Source of the DNA: CAYGAG01 sp964347765 | Lineage (GTDB): Archaea > Thermoproteota > Bathyarchaeia > Bathyarchaeales > Bathycorpusculaceae | Direction of reading: 5' to 3' | DNA length: 38,399 bases | Assembly (NCBI GenBank): GCA_964347765.1 | Contig: CAYGAG010000012.1 | Coordinates: 1-38,399, forward strand | Shown: in pieces, positions 17,974 through 25,546 of the stretch | Layout of the letters: each line of letters begins with the position of its first letter | Numbering within the stretch: position 1 is the stretch's first letter | Program-made: the position numbers and the translations under genes | Notes under the pieces: generated by a model | What the model was told of the DNA's origin: nothing | What the model saw: only the letters and a program-made list of their open reading frames with translations | Databases searched by the model: none

Positions 17974-19242
17974 ATGAGTAAACTCCAGATCAAGTTTTTA
18001 GGGGGAGCTCGAGAAGTCGGCCGAAACGCCATTGCCGTGAAGACTAAGAAGACCCAGGTTCTGCTCGACTATGGTGTGATGCTCAACCACACTCCGGGTT
18101 TCCCTATGCACATTTCCCCGAAAAAAGTCGACGCGATAATTCTGACCCACAGCCACCTTGACCACTCTGGGGCCGTTCCGATATTCTACATCCGTGGCAA
18201 GAAGACTCTTTTTACAAATAGAATCAACGCGGAATTCAACGAACTTCTTATCAGAGACTTCATCCACCTCTCCAGCTATTATCTCCCCTTCGAGTACTTG
18301 GAACTCGAATCAATGATGAAGAATAGCAGGCACGTAGACTTTGGAACTCCCAGAAAAGTGGGCGATATCGCCTTTCAACTCCTGAACGCTGGACACATAC
18401 CCGGAAGCGCGCAAGTACTCATCGAAGCCGAAGGGAGAAGGCTTCTTTACACTAGTGACTTCAACGTCGAAGACACGCGTCTCCTGAAAGGAGCGGCAAT
18501 GGAATTTGGCGAACCACTTGACGCATTAATAATCGAAAGCACATACGCCAACGAAGAACATACTCCACGGCAAGAACTTGAGAAGCAATTTGTGGCTGAA
18601 ATTACTGAGACTATAGAACAGGGGGGAACTGTCCTCGTCCCTGCCTTCGGAGTCGGTAGATCTCAAGAGATTGCATGTGTCCTGGCCGCCTATCACTTCC
18701 CCTATCCTGTCACAATCGACGGCATGATCCGAGGCGCCAACACCATAATGCTCAACAACGGCGAATTTCTCCGGGACCAGAAACTCTTGAAAGAAGCATT
18801 GACCTCCGCCTACTGGATAAAAGGCTGGAAAGACCGTAGAAAAGCCGCCAAAAAATCAGGAGTTATCATCTCTACCGCAGGCATGCTCAAAGGTGGACCC
18901 GCGGCTTTCTACATCTCCAGAATCGGAAAGAAGACCAGCAATGCCGTCTTCCTCGTCAGTTACCAGATTGAAGGTACACCAGGAAGACAGCTGCTCGACA
19001 AAGGTATATGCCTGATGAACGGAAAGATCAAAAAGATTAAAGCCAAAGTCGGTCACTTCGACTTCTCATCTCACTGTGGGGCAACTCAACTCAAAGAGTC
19101 CGTCAAGAGACTGAAGGGAAGCCCGAAAATCTACGTAATCCATGGCGAAGAAAAGAACTGCGGACTCTTCACCAGATGGATCAAAAAGGAAATGGGACTG
19201 AAAGCCAAAGCACCTAAAACAGGATACATTTCGAAAATCTAG
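17974..19242 (+). CDS. Beta-CASP metallo-beta-lactamase ribonuclease, aCPSF2-like
   Basis: Zinc-dependent RNase of the archaeal CPSF family. Motif 2 is THSHLDHSG around 58-66, motif 3 is the AGHIPGSAQ histidine near 135, motif 4 is YTSDF near 155, and the beta-CASP region includes ESTY, VPAFGVGRSQE and the C-terminal HGE histidine. At 422 residues, with no N-terminal KH domains, it fits aCPSF2 rather than the larger KH-bearing aCPSF1. A TATA-like TTTTAAAAG at 17927-17935 overlaps the end of the PHP gene and could give it its own transcript. The likely role is endo- or exonucleolytic RNA processing. Confidence 0.88.
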   Translation: MSKLQIKFLGGAREVGRNAIAVKTKKTQVLLDYGVMLNHTPGFPMHISPKKVDAIILTHSHLDHSGAVPIFYIRGKKTLFTNRINAEFNELLIRDFIHLSSYYLPFEYLELESMMKNSRHVDFGTPRKVGDIAFQLLNAGHIPGSAQVLIEAEGRRLLYTSDFNVEDTRLLKGAAMEFGEPLDALIIESTYANEEHTPRQELEKQFVAEITETIEQGGTVLVPAFGVGRSQEIACVLAAYHFPYPVTIDGMIRGANTIMLNNGEFLRDQKLLKEALTSAYWIKGWKDRRKAAKKSGVIISTAGMLKGGPAAFYISRIGKKTSNAVFLVSYQIEGTPGRQLLDKGICLMNGKIKKIKAKVGHFDFSSHCGATQLKESVKRLKGSPKIYVIHGEEKNCGLFTRWIKKEMGLKAKAPKTGYISKI

Positions 19243-19253
19243 CGGGAAATCAT

Positions 19254-19799
19254 ATGAAGATCTTGCTTCTACCTACGAAGAACATCAAACCAGATATATC
19301 CGACAGAATACGAGAAAACGTGAATATGAACATCCCAAACACCATCGTCGTCATGGCAAAAGACAATCTGCAAGTCCCTGAAGTGAGCTACAGCAAAGCA
19401 AGACAGCAGTACAACTCAACCCAGATATTGAACATTATTCGCAGCTATGCGAATAAAAAAAAGGCAGTAAGCAGGGTTCTCGGAATTCTGGATGTTGACA
19501 TCTTCGTGTCTGGCCTGAACTTCGTGTTTGGACAAGCAGAATGCCCTGGCAGAGCAGCATTGATCTCATTATATAGATTGAGACCGGAATTCTATGCCAA
19601 GCCATCCAGCAACAAACTCTTCATAGCAAGAGCCACAAAAGAAGCGGTGCATGAGCTAGGGCACACCTTCGGGTTGGCCCATTGTTCAAATCCTTTCTGT
19701 GCCATGTATTTCTCGAATTCCATATTTGAAACTGATAGGAAGCAGGATCTATTCTGTAGTATATGCCACTCAAAGGCGGAAAAAACCGTGGCATCCTAG
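19254..19799 (+). CDS. amzA: Archaemetzincin zinc metalloprotease
   Basis: 181-residue soluble metzincin-related peptidase. The active-site motif HELGHTFGLAHC spans 133-144 (H133, E134, H137, H143). It continues into C149 and M151 of the archaemetzincin signature, and C168 and C171 complete the second zinc site. The length and motif order match family M54. The natural substrate of the archaeal enzymes is not established. It starts 11 bases after the aCPSF2 stop and ends 10 bases before the presenilin-type membrane protease, so these are probably co-transcribed. Confidence 0.92.
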   Translation: MKILLLPTKNIKPDISDRIRENVNMNIPNTIVVMAKDNLQVPEVSYSKARQQYNSTQILNIIRSYANKKKAVSRVLGILDVDIFVSGLNFVFGQAECPGRAALISLYRLRPEFYAKPSSNKLFIARATKEAVHELGHTFGLAHCSNPFCAMYFSNSIFETDRKQDLFCSICHSKAEKTVAS

Positions 19800-19809
19800 T
19801 GTGTCATCT

Positions 19810-20631
19810 ATGAACAACCATTTCAAGGCCAGATTCGATTATCTAGTACCTGTGTTGGCAAGCCTTTTGCTCGGAACGTTGTGTGCACTCCTAATTTCAA
19901 TGTCTTCTTTAGAACTTCCAAGAGCCACAATTTTCCCTGAGGACAAAACCGGACCCCCACTCAACGCCACATACTTCGTACTTCTAATCGCGGCTGGCGC
20001 ATTCATACTCTATGGGCTTATCAAAAGGAATAAACATAGGCTCATCAAGCTGATCACCGGATTCGCTGTAGTCACCGCAATATTCATGCTTTCTTACGTA
20101 TACTCGTGGGTGGCTCTCTCGAGATTTGCCATGCTGAACACCGAAATAGTCATTCTGCCAATATCTATGCTTGTGACTCTCTTCAGTTGCTACGCCATTT
20201 TCCGATTTTCAGGCAGAGTAGGCAATCTGATGGTTATTCTTCTAGGAGGGGCTTTAGGAACGTTTCTGGGAGCCTCAATACCAACAGTGAGCGCGATTCT
20301 GATCCTCTGCTTTTCTGCAATCTATGATACCTTCGCTGTTTATCATGGACCTGTCGGTAAGATAGCTCTTACAGGTCTAGAAAGGCTTCCTGGCTTGAGT
20401 TTCTCCTTCAAAGACATCCAAATGGGACTTGGAGACTTAGTCTTCTATTCCATGCTCTCAGGTCATGTCTTTCTAAACTTCAGCCTCATTTCATATGTAG
20501 CAACTGTAATGGGCATCATAATCGGATGCCTATTGACCTTCAGACTACTAGAAAAGGAAAGGATGTTCCCAGGACTCCCCTTTCCTATTTTGTTCGGCCT
20601 AGCGGCGGGGCTCCTTTCCATCATCTTCTGA
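19810..20631 (+). CDS. Presenilin/signal-peptide-peptidase-type intramembrane aspartyl protease
   Basis: 273-residue polytopic protein with about nine hydrophobic segments and the two catalytic aspartates of family A22/PSH: D173 in AIYDTFAVYHGP and D209 in MGLGDLVF. The C-terminal substrate-gating motif, usually PAL, is PGL at 254-256 here. It would cleave substrates within the membrane, such as leftover signal peptides or pilin-type anchors. The start is taken as ATG 19810 because the upstream 37 codons overlap amzA and are not hydrophobic. GTG 19801 is possible. The neighbouring amzA gives a soluble plus membrane protease pair. Confidence 0.85.
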   Translation: MNNHFKARFDYLVPVLASLLLGTLCALLISMSSLELPRATIFPEDKTGPPLNATYFVLLIAAGAFILYGLIKRNKHRLIKLITGFAVVTAIFMLSYVYSWVALSRFAMLNTEIVILPISMLVTLFSCYAIFRFSGRVGNLMVILLGGALGTFLGASIPTVSAILILCFSAIYDTFAVYHGPVGKIALTGLERLPGLSFSFKDIQMGLGDLVFYSMLSGHVFLNFSLISYVATVMGIIIGCLLTFRLLEKERMFPGLPFPILFGLAAGLLSIIF

Positions 20632-20673
20632 CCATAAATTCTTTTCTGGACGGCTGCAAGAAGAACTGGGATG

Positions 20674-20684
20674 AGGAGGTGAGA
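20674..20684 (+). promoter_or_regulatory. Strong Shine-Dalgarno at unusual distance before the MetV-MetF start
   Basis: GAGGAGGTGAG lies 14 bases before the first in-frame start (TTG 20699), too far for ordinary use. A seven-codon mini-ORF, GTG 20679 to TGA 20700-20702, overlaps that TTG as TTGA. Coupled initiation is possible, but nothing proves it. A TATA-like ATAAATT at 20634-20640 could drive this gene. Confidence 0.4.
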
Positions 20685-20698
20685 AACAAGCTGAGATC

Positions 20699-22213
20699 TT
20701 GAAGACTTTGTTAGGAATGCATAGAAAGCTAGTAGGAGAAGTCAATTCTGAAACTAAAGCTATCTCTATTTTGCGTCAATGTGATAGGCAGATAGCACAG
20801 TCTTCTTTGCACCCGCTGATTGAGGATTATAATGCTGTTGTAAGCTTGGCTTGCGGTGCGGGGGTTCAAACCTTAGCGGATCTGTTTCCGGAGAAGCCTA
20901 TCATCCCAGCTAACGACACGATGTTTATTGGTATGCATGACCTGAAGAAGGGGAAGTTCTATGAGATGTGCCGAGCGTGTGGAGACTGTGTTCTGTTTGA
21001 AACTAGTGGAATATGTCCTATAACTCGATGCGCCAAGAGTCTTCTTAATGGGCCTTGCGGTGGTCAAGCCGACGGCAAATGCGAAGTCGGCGGTTGGAAG
21101 AATGATTGCGCTTGGGTTCTGATCTACAATCGGTTGAAGGAACGCGAAAAGCTTGACTTGTTCAAGAAGTTCCGTATTCCACGTGATTACAGGATTTCCG
21201 AACATCCTAGGGAACTAGGTGGCGAGGTTGAGGCAGACAAAGAGAGAGTGAATGATAAGGAAGTTGCTGGAAAAGTTGAGGAAACCGCCGTTAGTTCGTT
21301 CAGAGGAGAAGCATACAGCGAGTTGATGAAGCAGATTAAGGAAGGCAAGTTTGTTTTTACCGGGGAGTTGGAGCCTGTAAAAACGACAAGTCTCGATGAG
21401 GTTTTGGAGGGAGCCAGAACTCTGAAAGGTCATGTCGTGGCAGCCAATGTTACAGACAATCCAACAGCGTTTGGTTACATGAATGCTCCAGTTCCCTGCT
21501 ATATGATTCAAAAAGACGTAGGATTAGAGGCTGTTTATCAGATGACTGCCAGGGATAGAAATCGACTAGCATTGTTGTCGGATGTTTTGGCAGCAAGTGC
21601 TCTAGGGATTAAGAATATACTAATTTTGACCGGTGACCACACGACAGTTGGGGATACACCTAGTTCTAAACCTGTTTTCGATTTGGATTCTGCAACTTTC
21701 ACGTATATGATGAGAAAAATCGTTGATGAAGGCGTTGACTTGAAGGGCAATGAAATCAAGAATCCTCCTAAATTCAACATTGGAATCGCAGCTGCTCCAA
21801 ATGCAAATCCTCTGGAGCCTGAGATTTTAAAGATCGAGCGAAAGGTGAAGCTTGGCGTTGACTTCATTCAGACACAATGTGTCTACAGCGTCGATCAGGC
21901 TCAGCGTTTTCTTGAAGCTGTGCACTATCTAAAGACTCCTGTCCTGATTGGCATTGCACCGTTCAAATCCAAAGCTATGATGAATTGGATGATCAAATAC
22001 GTGCCTGGAATTAGGGTTCCTGAAGATGTGGAGCAACGACTGCGTAGGGCAAGAGAAAAGAGCAAGGAGGCATTCAGGGAGGAGAATGTAGCTATCTTTG
22101 GTGAGCTGATCCGGGAAATTCGCAAGACCACCCGCGCCGCCGGCGTTCACACGATGGCGATTGGGTTCGAGTGGATCGTACCCAAAATCATCGAGGTGAG
22201 CGGTGCAATCTGA
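20699..22213 (+). CDS. metF: MetV-MetF fusion: methylene-tetrahydrofolate/methanopterin reductase
   Basis: 504-residue fusion. Residues about 20-165 are a MetV-type domain: LACGAGVQTLADLF, then the Cys-rich C91-x2-C94-x2-C97 cluster, CPITRCAKSLLNGPCGG and a further C-x8-9-C. Residues about 205-500 are a MetF-type TIM barrel with the TGELEPVK, ARDRNRLAL and ILTGDHT segments. MetF reduces methylene-C1-pterin to methyl-C1-pterin; MetV is its iron-sulfur or zinc partner in acetogens. In this archaeon it would supply the methyl group to CODH/ACS, standing in for Mer. The N-terminal cysteine motif of free-standing MetV proteins seems absent, because the reading frame closes 25 bases upstream of the start. 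The start is TTG 20699, or possibly ATG 20717. A ferredoxin gene follows. Confidence 0.85.
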   Translation: MKTLLGMHRKLVGEVNSETKAISILRQCDRQIAQSSLHPLIEDYNAVVSLACGAGVQTLADLFPEKPIIPANDTMFIGMHDLKKGKFYEMCRACGDCVLFETSGICPITRCAKSLLNGPCGGQADGKCEVGGWKNDCAWVLIYNRLKEREKLDLFKKFRIPRDYRISEHPRELGGEVEADKERVNDKEVAGKVEETAVSSFRGEAYSELMKQIKEGKFVFTGELEPVKTTSLDEVLEGARTLKGHVVAANVTDNPTAFGYMNAPVPCYMIQKDVGLEAVYQMTARDRNRLALLSDVLAASALGIKNILILTGDHTTVGDTPSSKPVFDLDSATFTYMMRKIVDEGVDLKGNEIKNPPKFNIGIAAAPNANPLEPEILKIERKVKLGVDFIQTQCVYSVDQAQRFLEAVHYLKTPVLIGIAPFKSKAMMNWMIKYVPGIRVPEDVEQRLRRAREKSKEAFREENVAIFGELIREIRKTTRAAGVHTMAIGFEWIVPKIIEVSGAI

Positions 22214-22306
22214 AACCACACCGCTTCCATATCTGCAATCAACAGGTCTGTTTCATGATAGTTTATTATTAGTTTCATTTATGTATCCTATTGAAGATGA
22301 ATGTAG

Positions 22307-22774
22307 ATGTCCAAGAAGAGTGAGGAATCCTCAACCGTTGACATTTTCCAGTTGTTGGAGGAAACCTCAGAGAGGAAGAGGAGGAAGCGTAGAGAGGACC
22401 TTCTTAAACCCCTGGACGTCACGGAATTCTTCGCGAATGGAAACATATCTGTTGACAAGCGAACATGTCAAGGGGTAGAGTGCAAGCTTTGCATAGACGT
22501 GTGTCCAACCAATGCCTTGTTCTGGAAGGCTGGAGAGATTGGGATAACACCTGAGCTTTGCATATACTGTGGAGCCTGTGTTCTAAGCTGCATAGTGGAT
22601 GACTGCATAGAGATCGTTAGAACAAGAGCGTCAGGCGAAGTTGAGAGGTTTAGCAAGCCAGCAGAATTTACAATCCTGCAGAATTGTATCAACACGAAGA
22701 AGCGCCTTCAAAGAGTCCGAGACTTTCTTCCGAAACCTGAAGACTATCTTGAACGGTACGGGCAGACAACATGA
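22307..22774 (+). CDS. Two-cluster [4Fe-4S] ferredoxin-like protein
   Basis: 155-residue protein with a charged N-terminus of about 50 residues (Lys/Arg/Glu-rich, 22-33), then two 4Fe-4S motifs. C54, C59, C62 and C66 have an x4 first gap rather than the usual x2. C85, C88, C91 and C95 are canonical. Two more cysteines, C100 and C126, are outside the motifs. It is encoded 93 bases after metF in the same direction and converges on cdhE. The likely role is electron transfer to or from the MetF-MetV protein or the CODH/ACS complex. It could equally be a subunit of a larger oxidoreductase whose other parts are elsewhere. Confidence 0.85.
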   Translation: MSKKSEESSTVDIFQLLEETSERKRRKRREDLLKPLDVTEFFANGNISVDKRTCQGVECKLCIDVCPTNALFWKAGEIGITPELCIYCGACVLSCIVDDCIEIVRTRASGEVERFSKPAEFTILQNCINTKKRLQRVRDFLPKPEDYLERYGQTT

Positions 22775-22857
22775 AACCAGAAATACATTTCCTAGATTAG
22801 GGTCTCTTCTTGCTTTGGTCCCAAGATATTCAGGTGCATACAGAAGCAGAGGGAGAG

Positions 22858-24297
22858 TCAAGCTGGATTCTGCCACTTCTCTTGAAGGAATTTCGGAATG
22901 CCCGATGAATCTCTTGGACCTACAATCACTTCCCAGCCGCTGAGTTCTTCAAGTTCACCGCTCAGACGCGCTGCTTTTCCTGGAATTATTAGTTTTTTAT
23001 GCTTGACCTTGCTTCCGACCCCGGATTCCTTTATGGCCTCAGCAGCATTCTCCGCAGTGAGTTTTCTTCCAGCCACAGCACTGTCTACTGCTATGCCTTC
23101 GGTGTCTACAACCAGCAAGTAACCATCTACCTTTCCAGATTCAATATCTGAAGCCACAGTATAGTACGTCAAGGCAAAATTAGTCGTCATCATTACCGGT
23201 GAATTCTCGTCTGGGCTTCCAAACAGCCGCAGACCGGGCTCAACAGCCACAGGCTTCCTGGGATCGGTGTAGACGTTGTCTCTTAGTATGACGTTTGGGA
23301 GAATGTTCCATCCTTCATTTCCATGGATCACTATGACATCAGCGAAACGGACGATTAGCATGGCTGCTAGATGTGCTTCGTTCCATCTTGCGACATCTTC
23401 TGGAGCATCGCCCCTATCTAGCCAGGCTACCATTGGAACGCCAATAATCGGAAAGCCGAAGAACTCATCGCCGGTCTTGCAAGCAGCTCGTCTCATCATT
23501 GTGAAGTTGTTCAGTGTATCGCCCAGACCATCGCCTGCTATAGTCCCGGGGTCCAAGACCAGATCCTCAACGCCAGAAGCCAGCAAGGTTTTGACCAGGC
23601 TCTTTAGCAGCTTCAAGTTGTTAGGCGCAAAGACCACTAGAGGGCAACTATACATCAACGCAAGCTCAGCCATCTCTCTCCAATTGTCCTTAGTTGCAGC
23701 ATACAGTAAAGGTCTGGATTTGGGGGCAGCTATCAATCCTGCCTCTAAAACATTTGGGTCCAGTGAACATAAGATTAGAGGCAGATCCGTGTTCTCCACG
23801 ACCTTCCGAACCGTGGTCTTAAACGTGTCAGGATTGTTTGACGTACTTCGTACGGCTACCATGTCAAGCTTCAGATTTTTGCCAATGTACTCAAAACTGA
23901 ACGCTTGGGTTTTCTTCACTCTTTCCAAGACTTCGTCTTCAGCCATCTTATCAGTAACATCTATTGCTATCGCCGTGGGATTGAAATATGTGAACTGATG
24001 CCGATACATGACAAGCTTTCCGCCAATCTTGACCGCGTCATCTCCAGTGCCGACTACCACTTCTTTTATCGCCGGTGCCAGTATCTCTTTCAGCTTCTTG
24101 TAGGCTTTTTCATTTTCCTCTTTCAGAAGCGGTGGACAATCATCAATCGCAACCTCTCGATTCACGACTTTTGTGGCAAAAGCCATGCAGTTCGGCTCGC
24201 CACACTCCTTGCAGTTCGTCTTGGGAAGCAGTTTGTAGATGTCAATCGGACTCAGTTCACGAATGCCAACCTTTCCTTTTGTTTCTCTTTCGCTCAT
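22858..24297 (-). CDS. cdhE: CODH/ACS subunit gamma (corrinoid iron-sulfur protein, large subunit)
   Basis: Large subunit of the corrinoid Fe-S protein that carries the methyl group on cobalt between the methyl-pterin and the ACS A-cluster. The N-terminal [4Fe-4S] site is C29, C32, C37, C54 (C-x2-C-x4-C-x16-C), as expected for CdhE/AcsC. A TIM-barrel domain follows, with a C-terminal corrinoid-binding domain from about 330 (SGWEVIVGPRDSSGIPKFLQ at the very end). The 479-residue length is normal. It is the last gene of the cdhA-E operon, 19 bases after cdhD, and its 3' end faces the ferredoxin gene across 83 bases. Confidence 0.95.
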   Translation of the reverse strand: MSERETKGKVGIRELSPIDIYKLLPKTNCKECGEPNCMAFATKVVNREVAIDDCPPLLKEENEKAYKKLKEILAPAIKEVVVGTGDDAVKIGGKLVMYRHQFTYFNPTAIAIDVTDKMAEDEVLERVKKTQAFSFEYIGKNLKLDMVAVRSTSNNPDTFKTTVRKVVENTDLPLILCSLDPNVLEAGLIAAPKSRPLLYAATKDNWREMAELALMYSCPLVVFAPNNLKLLKSLVKTLLASGVEDLVLDPGTIAGDGLGDTLNNFTMMRRAACKTGDEFFGFPIIGVPMVAWLDRGDAPEDVARWNEAHLAAMLIVRFADVIVIHGNEGWNILPNVILRDNVYTDPRKPVAVEPGLRLFGSPDENSPVMMTTNFALTYYTVASDIESGKVDGYLLVVDTEGIAVDSAVAGRKLTAENAAEAIKESGVGSKVKHKKLIIPGKAARLSGELEELSGWEVIVGPRDSSGIPKFLQEKWQNPA

Positions 24298-24316
24298 TCG
24301 TTTTCACATTCCAGAC

Positions 24317-25546
24317 CTAGAAGTTCGTGGATATCCATTGAGCAATGTTGCCTGCATCAGAGGAATGTCCACTCGTTAGGCGCTGAATTGTCTCTTTGAC
24401 GGTCTTGACGGCAGCTGGATGCATCATCATGAACAGATCTACGCCCGCAAGCAACAGCGTCAAGGCTGTAGTAACCTCCCACAGGGGTCCTCGCAGTTCC
24501 CGCGGTTCCCAATCCGATCCCATTTTCATCCATGCTTCCCTTGCAGCCCAAGCATTTGTAGTCCCAGAGGACATAGGATGAGCCAAATCTGGATCTCCCA
24601 TCAAAGCCGCCAATCTCGCCCTTTCCATGTTCGTGAAGGCGTAGTCCAGCCCGTAGCCCAATGCAGCAGTAGTCAAGTCCATAACAATGTCCTCTTTGGG
24701 AAGAAAATCATACAGCTTCCGATTAAGCTCCCTGGCCAAGTTCAAGTCCATAGGAGTAAAGGACAATGCTGCGTGTCCATGCTCCTTCACAAACTTGGCA
24801 CAACGTTCCACATCCATATCACTGGTGATTGAGCTTATCAAGAAACGTTCACCAGCGAAAGTCTCAGCAACAGCTTCAAACATGTCTGTGTCCTTCTTAG
24901 GGTCACCACATCCACCGATTACTAGAGGAACATCCACAGCCTGAACAACATTCTCAACGGTCTTCACAGCATCCGCAGGAGAAGCGTCCTTCAACAATGG
25001 ATCAATACTGATCAGGTGAAGCGTTACAAGATCTGCTTCGAACTTTTCCACCGCAAGCCTAGCCCAAGCTGCAGGATCTTCCATAACATCTTTGACATGC
25101 ATCTTTACAGCCTTGGCCAAGGGAACTTTCATGTCAAAAACATCTAGCGAAATTACTGGCAGATGAGTCGTCGGTCTTTCAAAGGTATAAAATGCAGGTG
25201 TAGTCTCGCCCCCGATAATCACCGATTTTCCGCGTGTCCCACCTTCACTCGTTGTGGCACCGAGCTTCACTTCGACAATCCTTGCCGGGTAAGTCTCGAT
25301 AGGTGGTATAAAATCTGCCTCAAGAAGCTTTGTAGGTTTACCCTTCACAGGAGCTAACACTTTCGGTAGAGCGGGTCTTGGTGCTGCCACTGCGCCCTGT
25401 TGTAACCATATTTCAAGGTCTCCAACATCCATCTCGAAGTCTTCAAGCTCTACTTCTTTGAACTCTTCGAGCAGTTCTTTAAGGCGTGGGCCTAGTCTCA
25501 GTCCTAAAGACTGCTCATCCTTCTCCTCTTCATTCAAGCCCTTCAC
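24317..25546 (-). CDS. cdhD: CODH/ACS subunit delta (corrinoid protein, small subunit)
   Basis: Small subunit of the corrinoid Fe-S protein; it pairs with CdhE to move the methyl group. The 409-residue protein has an acidic N-terminal segment (residues 1-50), a proline-rich linker (about 50-75), then a TIM-barrel region with LISIDPLLKDASPADAV and a PLVIGGCGDPKKD segment typical of CdhD/AcsD. Its start overlaps the cdhC stop as ATGA and cdhE follows after 19 bases, so these are translated from one message. Confidence 0.94.
   Translation of the reverse strand: MKGLNEEEKDEQSLGLRLGPRLKELLEEFKEVELEDFEMDVGDLEIWLQQGAVAAPRPALPKVLAPVKGKPTKLLEADFIPPIETYPARIVEVKLGATTSEGGTRGKSVIIGGETTPAFYTFERPTTHLPVISLDVFDMKVPLAKAVKMHVKDVMEDPAAWARLAVEKFEADLVTLHLISIDPLLKDASPADAVKTVENVVQAVDVPLVIGGCGDPKKDTDMFEAVAETFAGERFLISSITSDMDVERCAKFVKEHGHAALSFTPMDLNLARELNRKLYDFLPKEDIVMDLTTAALGYGLDYAFTNMERARLAALMGDPDLAHPMSSGTTNAWAAREAWMKMGSDWEPRELRGPLWEVTTALTLLLAGVDLFMMMHPAAVKTVKETIQRLTSGHSSDAGNIAQWISTNF

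Noticed and set aside
20672..20674. TGA before the MetV-MetF start read as selenocysteine or pyrrolysine
   Set aside because: TGA is not used for pyrrolysine. Sequence upstream of it does not resemble the MetV N-terminus, and no SECIS-like element was recognised.
23276..23998. A 240-residue plus-strand frame opposite cdhE
   Set aside because: It is Ser-rich shadow sequence antisense to a well-conserved gene, without ribosome site or family features.
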